Part shown: positions 1-7,066 of the stretch, in pieces | Layout: each line of letters starts with the position of its first letter | Numbering within the stretch: the stretch's first letter is position 1 | DNA from: DAOTXL01 sp034434895 | Lineage (GTDB): Bacteria > Chloroflexota > Anaerolineae > JAAYZQ01 | Direction of reading: 5' to 3' | Assembly: GCA_034434895.1 (NCBI GenBank) | Contig: DAOTYI010000194.1 | Span: forward strand, 1-8,680 | Length of the DNA stretch: 8,680 nucleotides | The notes under the pieces: generated by a model | Told to the model about the DNA's origin: nothing | Databases searched by the model: none | What the model saw: the letters and a program-made list of their open reading frames with translations, nothing else | Made by a program: the position numbers and the translations under genes

Positions 1-13
1 GTGGCTGTGCAGG

Positions 14-29
14 GGCCAGGTTCCTGGCC
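14..29. repeat. Palindrome over the predicted leftward start point
   Basis: Two 7-bp arms, GGCCAGG and CCTGGCC, are perfect inverted repeats separated by TT. The 16-bp site overlaps the predicted transcription start of the leftward promoter at 33-61. That placement suits a dimeric repressor operator or a hairpin at the very 5' end of the leftward RNA. No T-run follows it, so it does not look like an intrinsic terminator. The symmetry is seen directly; the function is inferred. Confidence 0.4.
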
Positions 30-32
30 ACG

Positions 33-61
33 ATTATACCCCATTTCTCTTCAGGGTGCAA
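33..61 (-). promoter_or_regulatory. Candidate leftward promoter for a gene beyond the left edge
   Basis: On the minus strand a perfect -10 hexamer TATAAT lies at 38-33, preceded by GGGG. Seventeen bases upstream of it is a partial -35, TTGCAC, at 61-56. The predicted start point is near position 26, so the transcript would run out of the window to the left. No coding sequence of that gene is visible here. The -10 and spacing are good, but the -35 matches only its first three bases. Confidence 0.42.
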
Positions 62-100
62 ATTGATCAGGCCCGGCCCGACACAGCGCATCTGGAGATT

Positions 101-128
101 TTGCGCCACGCCTGGCTTGAGGTACAAT
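101..128 (+). promoter_or_regulatory. Probable promoter of the glmS-like gene
   Basis: A -10 hexamer TACAAT at 123-128 (5 of 6 consensus bases) is preceded 16 bases upstream by a weak -35, TTGCGC, at 101-106. The start point would fall near 135, giving a leader of about 40 nt before the ATG at 176. That leader is too short for the glmS ribozyme known from Firmicutes. Confidence 0.45.
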
Positions 129-165
129 AGAGGCGCCCACCTTGGGCCTCGAATCTTCTAGCAAC

Positions 166-169
166 GGAG
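166..169 (+). promoter_or_regulatory. Ribosome binding site of the glmS-like gene
   Basis: GGAG lies six bases before the ATG at 176. It supports this start, which also places Cys directly after the initiator Met, as this enzyme class requires. Confidence 0.7.
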
Positions 170-175
170 CGAATC

Positions 176-1975
176 ATGTGCGGCATCTTTGGCATTATCA
201 CCGCCCGGGAGCAGACCCTCGGTCCTGTCCTGATTGCCAGTGCGCGACGGTTGTCTTATCGTGGCTACGATTCGGTCGGCTGTGCCACCGTGGCCGCCGA
301 CGGCACCATTGATCTGCGCAAGGATGTGGGCCGGATCGAAGAGGTCAGCGCCCGGCTGGGCTTCGCCGAGATGCATGGCCAGCGGGGCATCGCCCAACTT
401 CGCTGGGCTACCTTTGGCGCACCTTCGTACGAAAACGCCCAACCTCACCTCGATTCGGACGGGGACCTGGTCGGCGCCCACAACGGCAATGTGGTCAACA
501 ATGTCCAGATGCGGGAACTGTTCCTCCGCGAGGGGTTGACGGTGCGCGGCACCAACGATGGCGAGACCTGTGTCCACGCCGTGGAGCGCCACTTTGACCG
601 CAACGGCGGCGATATGCTGGCGGCCATCCGCGCTGCCTATGCCGATCTGGAGGGCGATTATGCCTTTGTCATCACCCACCGCGACGAACACCGGCTCTAT
701 GCCATCAAAAAGGGCAGCGGCCTGGTGGCCGGCCTGGGGGAAGGCTTTACCTGCGTTTCGTCCGACCTGCCCAGCATCCTGCCCCTGACCCGCCGGGTGC
801 TCTACATCCGCGACGGAGAGATCGTCGTCCTGACGCCGCAGACGGTGGAGCTGTATGGCGTCCACGACGGCGCGCCGATTGAGCGGCAGGTCGAGTGGTA
901 TGACGGCCCTATCGAAGTCGCCGAGAAGGGGGGCTATCCCCACTTTATGCTGAAAGAGATCCACGAACAGCCGGTGGTCGCCGGGGAGTTGCTGCACCTG
1001 CTGAACAGCTCCCCTCACGTGGACCGTTTTCTGGAGGCTCTGTCTGCAACCGATAGCCGTCCGGTTTACCTGGTGGGCTGCGGCACCAGCTACCACGCCT
1101 GCCTGCTGGGGGCTTATTACTTTAACCAGATCGCCAGGCGGCCGGCCGTGCCGGTCCTGGGGCCGCAATTGATCGAGCAGTATGGCCAGAGTGTCGGGGG
1201 GGCGGACACGGCCGTTTTTGTCAGTCAGAGCGGCGAGACCAAGGATGTGCTCAACGCGGTCAAGGTCATGCGCCAACGGGGCGGGCGGGTGCTGGGGGTG
1301 CTCAACGTCCTGGGCTCGACCCTGATGCACCATAGCGACCTGTACCTGCCGCTGGCCTGCGGCTATGAGATCAGCGTCCCGGCGACCAAGACCTTTGTCA
1401 ACCAGGCGGTGCTGTTCCTCTACCTGGCCTATCGCCTGGCCGGCCGCCCCGTCAGCGAACTGGATTGTTTGCCGGCGCTGTTGGCCCGGAGCATTGACAG
1501 CAGCGACGAACCGGCCCGGCAGGTGGCCGGTTATCTGGAAAAGTGGCCGGCCCTCCACTACCTCGGCTATGGCCTCACCCATCCGATCGCGCTGGAGGCG
1601 GCACTCAAGTTAAAAGAGATCACCTACGCCCATTGTGAGGGGATGTTCAGTAGCGAGTTCAAACATGGCCCCCTTTCTGCGGTCCACGATGGCTACCCGG
1701 TGCTCTTTATCACGGCCCCTGGCGATGAGATGATGATGATCAATCATGTCAACGAGGTGACAACCCGTGGGGGGCGGGCCATCGCTCTGGCGGCCGAACA
1801 CCCGGCGCTGCGGAAAAATGTCCACGACTACCTGGTCATCCCCGATTGTGACCGCTTTCTGGCCCCGCTTCTGCTCACGCCGCCTGCCCAACTGGTGGCC
1901 TATCACCTGAGCGTGGCGCGGGGAATTGACCCCGACTTTCCCCGCAATCTGAGCAAGACGTTGACGGTGGACTGA
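176..1975 (+). CDS. glmS: Glutamine--fructose-6-phosphate aminotransferase (isomerising), GlmS type
   Basis: This cytoplasmic enzyme makes glucosamine-6-phosphate from fructose-6-phosphate and glutamine, the first step towards UDP-GlcNAc. The protein is 599 aa, close to the usual length of about 609. The N-terminal Ntn-type glutaminase domain (about 2-220) starts MCGIFG, so Cys2 becomes the catalytic N-terminal residue once Met is removed. It keeps YRGYDS (28-33), RWAT (76-79), HNG (102-104) and the NDGE acidic motif. Two SIS sugar-isomerase domains follow, with CGTS (302-305), SQSGET (350-355), the LKLKE motif (K478, E481), KHGPL (His497) and a C-terminal NLSKTLTVD (Lys594). These match the sugar-binding and isomerase residues of the E. 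coli enzyme, so the full isomerising reaction is expected. One oddity is that the usual RWATHG is RWATFG, with Phe80 in place of the conserved His. The gene appears monocistronic, with its own promoter. A toxin-like or non-isomerising SIS paralogue is unlikely given these residues. Confidence 0.93.
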   Translation: MCGIFGIITAREQTLGPVLIASARRLSYRGYDSVGCATVAADGTIDLRKDVGRIEEVSARLGFAEMHGQRGIAQLRWATFGAPSYENAQPHLDSDGDLVGAHNGNVVNNVQMRELFLREGLTVRGTNDGETCVHAVERHFDRNGGDMLAAIRAAYADLEGDYAFVITHRDEHRLYAIKKGSGLVAGLGEGFTCVSSDLPSILPLTRRVLYIRDGEIVVLTPQTVELYGVHDGAPIERQVEWYDGPIEVAEKGGYPHFMLKEIHEQPVVAGELLHLLNSSPHVDRFLEALSATDSRPVYLVGCGTSYHACLLGAYYFNQIARRPAVPVLGPQLIEQYGQSVGGADTAVFVSQSGETKDVLNAVKVMRQRGGRVLGVLNVLGSTLMHHSDLYLPLACGYEISVPATKTFVNQAVLFLYLAYRLAGRPVSELDCLPALLARSIDSSDEPARQVAGYLEKWPALHYLGYGLTHPIALEAALKLKEITYAHCEGMFSSEFKHGPLSAVHDGYPVLFITAPGDEMMMINHVNEVTTRGGRAIALAAEHPALRKNVHDYLVIPDCDRFLAPLLLTPPAQLVAYHLSVARGIDPDFPRNLSKTLTVD

Positions 1976-1985
1976 GTGGCACAGG

Positions 1986-4900
1986 CTAAGACGTGTACGA
2001 CCGGGCCGCGCGGGCGATGGGCACGGTAAAGCGGAAGGTGCTGCCGACACCCGGTTTGCTTTCGACCATAAACTCGCCACCGTGGAGCGCCACCAGGTTG
2101 CGGGTGATCGAGACCCCCAGCCCGGTGCCCGGCTGGCTGCGCACCAGGCTGTGATCGGCGCGGAAGAATTTCTCCTCCAGACGGGCCAGCTCCTGGGGCG
2201 ACATGCCGATGCCGGTATCGCTGACGCTGACCAGCAGATGGTCCGGCGGGATCTGGCCCTGTTCCCGCCCGTCCACAACAATGCGGATGGTGCCGCCGTC
2301 GGGGGTGTATTTGTAGGCGTTGCTCACCAGATTGGTGAGGATCTGCACCAGCCGTTCCCGATCGCCGAGCACCGGTGGCAGGTCGTCCGGCACTTCCACC
2401 TCCAGCCGGTGGTGCCGTGCCTCGATCTCGGTCCGGGTGTTGGTCACCGTTTCCTCGATCACCTCCCGCAACTGGACGGCCGCCAGCTTTAATTTAATGC
2501 GTCCCGCCTCCAGGCGTGAGATCTCCAACAGGTCGTTGACCAGCTTGCCCATGCGCTCTATGTTGGCGTTGATGACCTGGACAAACTGTTTCTGAGTGTC
2601 GTTCAGTTCCCCACCGACCCCCATCGTCAGCAGCCGGGCATAGCCCTGCATGGCCGTCATCGGCTGTTTCAGTTCATGGGCCACGAAATCAATGAACTCC
2701 GATTTGGCCTGGTTGGCCTGCTTCACCCCTTCGTAGAGGCGGGCATTTTCCAGGGCGATGGCCACTTCACCGGCAATGGTGGACAGGAGGCGTTTGTGCT
2801 CTTCTCCATAGCTGTTGGGGGCATAATCCTGAAGCGCCATCACCCCCACCAGCCGGTCGCCGGCCAGCAACGGCACCCCCAGCCAGGAACAGGTCAGGTC
2901 GCCAATCGGGATGCCCTGCACCGGGCTGGAGCTGGCCTCTTTCTGCCAGTCGTGGATCAGGATCGGCTGCCGGTGGCGCACGATCCAGGCCGAAAAGCCC
3001 GGCTGTTCGGCCAGCCGCTGACGGAACGGTTCCAGCCGTTGACCGCGATCCACATAGAGAGGAAATTCCAGAGCGTCGTCCACCTCGTCATACAGGGCGA
3101 TGAAAAAGACGGGAGGGTCCCACACGTCGCGCAGGCACCGGTATACCGCCTCCAGCACCTCCTCCAGTGTCAGATGAGCACTGACGGCCAGGCTGATGTC
3201 GTACAGCAATGCCATCTCCTCAGCTCGTTGCTGGCTTTGGCGGTAGAGGCGGGCGTTTTCGATGGCGATGGCCGCATGGTCGGCCAGGCGTTGGACAAAG
3301 GCCAGGTCATCCTGGTCAAAGGCGGCCAGTTCCGGGCTTTCGACATTGATGATGCCGATTACCTGCTCTTCGCGGCGGATGGGCACGGTGAGTTGGGAGC
3401 GGGTGGCCGGTTGAGCGGCCCGATAATCGGGGTCCTGGGACACGTCGGCCACCAGGGCCGGCTCGCCGGTGCGGATCACCCGGCCGGCGATCCCGGCGCT
3501 CAGGGGCCACGGCTCGGTACGATACCGCTCAAATTCAGGGGTATACCCCCGGCTGGCCAGCAACAGCAACCCCTGGCGGTGTTCGTCATACAGGGCAATC
3601 ACCCCTACCGGCGCTCCTGTGCCGCGCAGCGCCCAATCCAGTGTCATATCCATGACCCGCTCGAACTCCAGGGTGGCGTTGAGTTGCCGGTCTATGCGCT
3701 GCATGGTCGAAAGCTCTTCCACCCGCCGGGCCAACGCCTGGTCGGTCCGGGTGTAGAGGCGGGCGTTTTCGATAGCTACCGCCGCCTGGGCGGCAAAGTT
3801 GGTCAACAGGCTGGCTTCACTTTCCCGGAAAGGAGAACCATCCCGGTGGTTGATCACCTCGATGACCCCGATCACCCGGTCGCGGCTGATCATCGGCACG
3901 CACAGGATGCTGCGGGTCATAAACCCGATCTCCTGGTCCAGCTCCTGGTTCCAGCGGGGATCGGCGGCCACATTGTTGACAATCTGGCTCTGGCCGGTCT
4001 GAGCCACATAGCCGGCGATCCCTTTGCCCATAGGATGTCGGCGGCCGGTCAGGCTGTGGCTGATCGGGGTGCCCAACGTCACCTGGAACACCAGGTCGCC
4101 CCTCTCTTCGTCCACCAGCAACAGCGAGCCGGCTTCTACATTCAACAGCTCGATCACCTTGTTCATGATCAGGTCCAGGACGACCGGCAGGTCAAGGGTG
4201 GAGTTGATGGTCCGGCTCACCTCATTCAGGGTGACCAGCTCGGCGGCGCGGGCTTCCATCTCCTGATACAGTTGCATCCGGTCTATGGCCACGGCTGCCT
4301 GGTCGGCGATGGCCGCCAGGAGCTGGACCTGTTCCGGCGCATAGCGGTAATCCGGCTTGAAGCTGGAGACATTCAGCACCCCCAGCACCCGGCTACCGGT
4401 GATGAGCGGCACCCCCAGCCAGGCCCGGCCCGGCACGCCGGTGTGGGGGATGCCCCGGCGTTGACACTCGGTCAGGTAATCGTCGGTGACAACGGGCCGG
4501 CGTTCGAGGATGATCTGGCTGGTCAGCCCGGTGCCCAGTGGCCAGATGGAGGGTTCAGGTTGACGGCGTTGCCCTTCCTGGACGTAATAGGCGAAGCGGA
4601 GCTCCTGAGCGGTCTCGTCGTACAACGCCACGTAAAAGTTGTCCGCCTCCATCACCCGGCAGGTCTGCTCGTAGATCAGGGCCAGCAGGTCTTCCAGGTC
4701 ACGGCGGAGGTCCACCGCCTGGCCGATCTGCCGCAGGGCATCGAGTTGGATGACCCGCCGTTCCAGGTCGGCCAGGAGCTGCGCGTTCCGCAGGGCAATG
4801 GCTGCCTGGCTGGCAAAGAGGGTGAGCAGCCATTCATCCTCCTGGCTGAACAGCCGTGCCTGGCCGATATCGAACACATCCAGCACGCCGATTACCCGCT

Positions 4901-7049
4901 CGTCCCATTTCAGAGGGACCCCCAGGACCGAGCGGATGGGGAGGCCGGCAAAGGCTGCCGCCCGGCCGTCGAACTCCTGATAGTTCTCCACACGCAGTGG
5001 CTGGCCGGCAAGGGCCACGCGGCCGGCCACCCCCTCACCCCAATGCAGGGTGGTGTTGGCATAGCCGTTGCCCAGGCCATAGCTGGCCACCAATCGGAGC
5101 TGCTGTGCCTCTTCCTCGGCCAGGTAGACGCTGCCTCCTGTGGCGTTGAGCAGGCGCACCGCCCGTTCGGTGATTGATTGGAGCAGGAGCGGGATCTCCT
5201 GCCGGGTCGAGATCTCCACCGCCGTCTGCTGCAAGGCGATCAACTCCTCGGCCCGGTGACGGGCCTCGGCCAGCAGCCGGGCGTTGTCCATGGCAATGGC
5301 CGTCTGGTCCACCAGGGCGGCCAGAAAAGCCAGGTCATCGGGGCTGTATGGCTCGCCGGAAAGCCGGGGGCCCAACGCCACCCAACCCTCCAGCCGCTTT
5401 TCCGGGGCCCGGCCTTTGCCCCTCAGCGGCAAGAGCAGGACCAGGCCCAGGGAGCACAGCCTTTCCCAATCCTGGTCAGACAGTCCGGCGGAAAAGGGTC
5501 GGCCTGTGCCTTCCGTCAGATACACAGGGCCATCCTGTTCCGTCAGCCATTGGACCAGGCTGGCATCCTGGTCGAAGCTGACCTCCTGGCCCTCTGGGGG
5601 CACAAAACGGCTGGCCTGGTGCAGGCTATAACGGTCCTGGAGCGGATCGTACAGAAAGACCAGGACCGGGGCGGAGTGGCTGATCGGTTCGATCTGCGCG
5701 ATCAGTTGTTGCAGGATGGCCTGCACCTCCAGGGGGGTGGTCACCAGCCTGTGGCTGAACTCTTGCAGGGCCTGGCGGTAGCTCACCCGTTCCCGCCCCA
5801 GCAGGCGGTCGGCCAGCCGTTCGGTCACCTGGCGCAACGGATTATAGCTGAGGATCAGAAAGATGACCAACAGGGTCAGGAGCAGAGGGTGGCCGCCGGT
5901 GATATCCATGCCCAGGGCCTGGCTCAAGACAGCCAGGGCCAGGAAATAGGCCCCCGCCACGCTGGCGATCAGAAGGGCATAGGCCAGGCTCCGGCTGACG
6001 ACCACATCCATCCGCAACAGCCGGTAGCGCAGGATGGCATAGGCGATAAAGGCCGGAAAGGCGACCAGAGGGGGCAGATACAGGGCCGTCCTGAACTGAA
6101 GCCTGACCGCCAATCCGGCCAGAAGGAGATAGATGGCGATGGGCAAAAAGGCCATCAGGCTGCCGATCAGGATGAGGCGCACCTGACGGCGCACGATCCC
6201 CGACAGGGTGCGCGCACGGGTATGGAACATCAACCCCAGGAAGGTCAGGAGGGCTATCGTTAGAAAGCTGTAATTCCCTCGCCAGAGGGGAATATAAGCC
6301 CAGGCATCGCCCGGGGTGTACAACCGCCATTCGGCCAGGGCAGCCAGGAGGATGGCGAGAGGATAGGGAAAGAAGCGGATGACAGGCCAGCGTCGGGTCA
6401 GAGGCCCCTCTTCGGGAAAGACCATGGCCAGGTGGATGAGGGCCGCCCCGGCCAGAGGCAAGGCCGCTGTCCAGAGGCGCACGAAAGCATAGGTGGTGTT
6501 CAGGTCAAAGAGGGTGCTGGTGCCCAGCGCGACAAAAGCACAAAAGAGGCCAAAGCTCTGCCCGGGCCGTTCCCGGCCACGGTGCAGAAAGACCCAGATG
6601 CCGATGGTCAGGTAGATCAGGCCCACCACGTAGGGCAGCCAGAACATGGTGATCCAATCGCCGCGCGGAAATCGTTGCAGGGTGGCCGATAGTGAGCTGG
6701 GGGCTGAGCCGTCGTGATAGTGGAAGGTGAGGAGGACCTGCTCCCCGACCGCCCGGTGCTGTAAAAGGCGGTTCAGAGTCGGACCGTCAGAGAGCGGTTG
6801 GCCATTGATGGCGACCAGCCGCCCGTCGGGGTTTGGCGGCGCCTCGACCCCCCAGGCCGGGTTGCGTATGCCGCTGACGACCAGGGTGTGTTCGACAAAG
6901 AAGCCAAGGAAGGGCTGTTGCCTCCACCGCCAGGCGATAAAGGGCACGACCAGTTCCACGGCAACCGTGCTGGCCAGGATCAGGACGATCCCCCAGTAGC
7001 TGAGGCGTTCGTAGGGTGTCGGTTGGCTTGCAGCCGGTGAATGGATCAT
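1986..7049 (-). CDS. Giant membrane sensor histidine kinase: PDZ-like segment, about 10 TM helices, six GAF domains, HisKA and HATPase
   Basis: This 1687-aa protein is a predicted inner-membrane sensor that autophosphorylates on His. TM1 (about 17-40) is followed by a PDZ-like stretch (about 60-125, with GRLVAINGQPL), probably outside the membrane. About nine more hydrophobic helices lie between 133 and 402. Six GAF-type modules end near residues 593, 759, 928, 1099, 1269 and 1439, each closing with an A[IV]A[IM]-x-NA[RQ]L[LY]-like helix. GAF1 (about 430-590) is the most divergent. The kinase core has the H-box AHELKQP (His1458), N-box NLVSNAYKY (second Asn 1577), G1 DTGIGM (Asp1611), F-box KFFRAD and G2 GTGLG (1641). 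There is no receiver domain. The ATG at 7049 is chosen. A GTG at 7115 would add 22 residues, but they lie inside pfkA and have no ribosome site. The ATG lies 17 nt after the pfkA stop with no clear Shine-Dalgarno, suggesting translational coupling. The ligands and partner regulator are unknown. Confidence 0.9.
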   Translation of the reverse strand: MIHSPAASQPTPYERLSYWGIVLILASTVAVELVVPFIAWRWRQQPFLGFFVEHTLVVSGIRNPAWGVEAPPNPDGRLVAINGQPLSDGPTLNRLLQHRAVGEQVLLTFHYHDGSAPSSLSATLQRFPRGDWITMFWLPYVVGLIYLTIGIWVFLHRGRERPGQSFGLFCAFVALGTSTLFDLNTTYAFVRLWTAALPLAGAALIHLAMVFPEEGPLTRRWPVIRFFPYPLAILLAALAEWRLYTPGDAWAYIPLWRGNYSFLTIALLTFLGLMFHTRARTLSGIVRRQVRLILIGSLMAFLPIAIYLLLAGLAVRLQFRTALYLPPLVAFPAFIAYAILRYRLLRMDVVVSRSLAYALLIASVAGAYFLALAVLSQALGMDITGGHPLLLTLLVIFLILSYNPLRQVTERLADRLLGRERVSYRQALQEFSHRLVTTPLEVQAILQQLIAQIEPISHSAPVLVFLYDPLQDRYSLHQASRFVPPEGQEVSFDQDASLVQWLTEQDGPVYLTEGTGRPFSAGLSDQDWERLCSLGLVLLLPLRGKGRAPEKRLEGWVALGPRLSGEPYSPDDLAFLAALVDQTAIAMDNARLLAEARHRAEELIALQQTAVEISTRQEIPLLLQSITERAVRLLNATGGSVYLAEEEAQQLRLVASYGLGNGYANTTLHWGEGVAGRVALAGQPLRVENYQEFDGRAAAFAGLPIRSVLGVPLKWDERVIGVLDVFDIGQARLFSQEDEWLLTLFASQAAIALRNAQLLADLERRVIQLDALRQIGQAVDLRRDLEDLLALIYEQTCRVMEADNFYVALYDETAQELRFAYYVQEGQRRQPEPSIWPLGTGLTSQIILERRPVVTDDYLTECQRRGIPHTGVPGRAWLGVPLITGSRVLGVLNVSSFKPDYRYAPEQVQLLAAIADQAAVAIDRMQLYQEMEARAAELVTLNEVSRTINSTLDLPVVLDLIMNKVIELLNVEAGSLLLVDEERGDLVFQVTLGTPISHSLTGRRHPMGKGIAGYVAQTGQSQIVNNVAADPRWNQELDQEIGFMTRSILCVPMISRDRVIGVIEVINHRDGSPFRESEASLLTNFAAQAAVAIENARLYTRTDQALARRVEELSTMQRIDRQLNATLEFERVMDMTLDWALRGTGAPVGVIALYDEHRQGLLLLASRGYTPEFERYRTEPWPLSAGIAGRVIRTGEPALVADVSQDPDYRAAQPATRSQLTVPIRREEQVIGIINVESPELAAFDQDDLAFVQRLADHAAIAIENARLYRQSQQRAEEMALLYDISLAVSAHLTLEEVLEAVYRCLRDVWDPPVFFIALYDEVDDALEFPLYVDRGQRLEPFRQRLAEQPGFSAWIVRHRQPILIHDWQKEASSSPVQGIPIGDLTCSWLGVPLLAGDRLVGVMALQDYAPNSYGEEHKRLLSTIAGEVAIALENARLYEGVKQANQAKSEFIDFVAHELKQPMTAMQGYARLLTMGVGGELNDTQKQFVQVINANIERMGKLVNDLLEISRLEAGRIKLKLAAVQLREVIEETVTNTRTEIEARHHRLEVEVPDDLPPVLGDRERLVQILTNLVSNAYKYTPDGGTIRIVVDGREQGQIPPDHLLVSVSDTGIGMSPQELARLEEKFFRADHSLVRSQPGTGLGVSITRNLVALHGGEFMVESKPGVGSTFRFTVPIARAARSYTS
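2733..5273 (-). repeat. Intragenic tandem GAF modules with a period of about 510 bp
   Basis: The segment encoding the C-terminal GAF helix (NARLY or NARLL and variants) recurs at 2733, 3243, 3753, 4266, 4773 and 5271. The spacings are 510, 510, 513, 507 and 498 bp. The copies at 3243-3263 and 3753-3773 are identical over 21 bases, and the copy at 2733 differs from them by one base over its first 18. The remaining copies are recognisable mainly at protein level. This is repetition inside one gene, not a mobile or intergenic repeat. Confidence 0.85.
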
Positions 7050-7066
7050 GGTTTGTAGCGCGTATG

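Noticed and set aside
129..175. glmS-type ribozyme or riboswitch in the leader
   Set aside because: The predicted leader is only about 40 nt, with no room for the known ribozyme fold and no matching conserved segments seen.
158..1582. A 474-codon open frame antisense to the glmS-like gene
   Set aside because: The opposite strand has full catalytic motifs of GlmS. The antisense product has no recognisable domain and the composition of a GC-rich shadow frame.
1989..2040. GC-rich inverted segments near the kinase 3' end as a terminator
   Set aside because: They lie within the coding sequence, form only short stems and are not followed by a T-run on either strand.
2676..6263. Two long, abutting open frames (833 and 361 codons) on the plus strand opposite the histidine kinase
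   Set aside because: They lie antisense to a clearly recognised kinase. Their products are rich in Gly, Gln, His, Asp and Pro, typical of antisense reading of GC-rich codons, and their internal repetition mirrors the GAF repeats. No family motif or ribosome site was seen.
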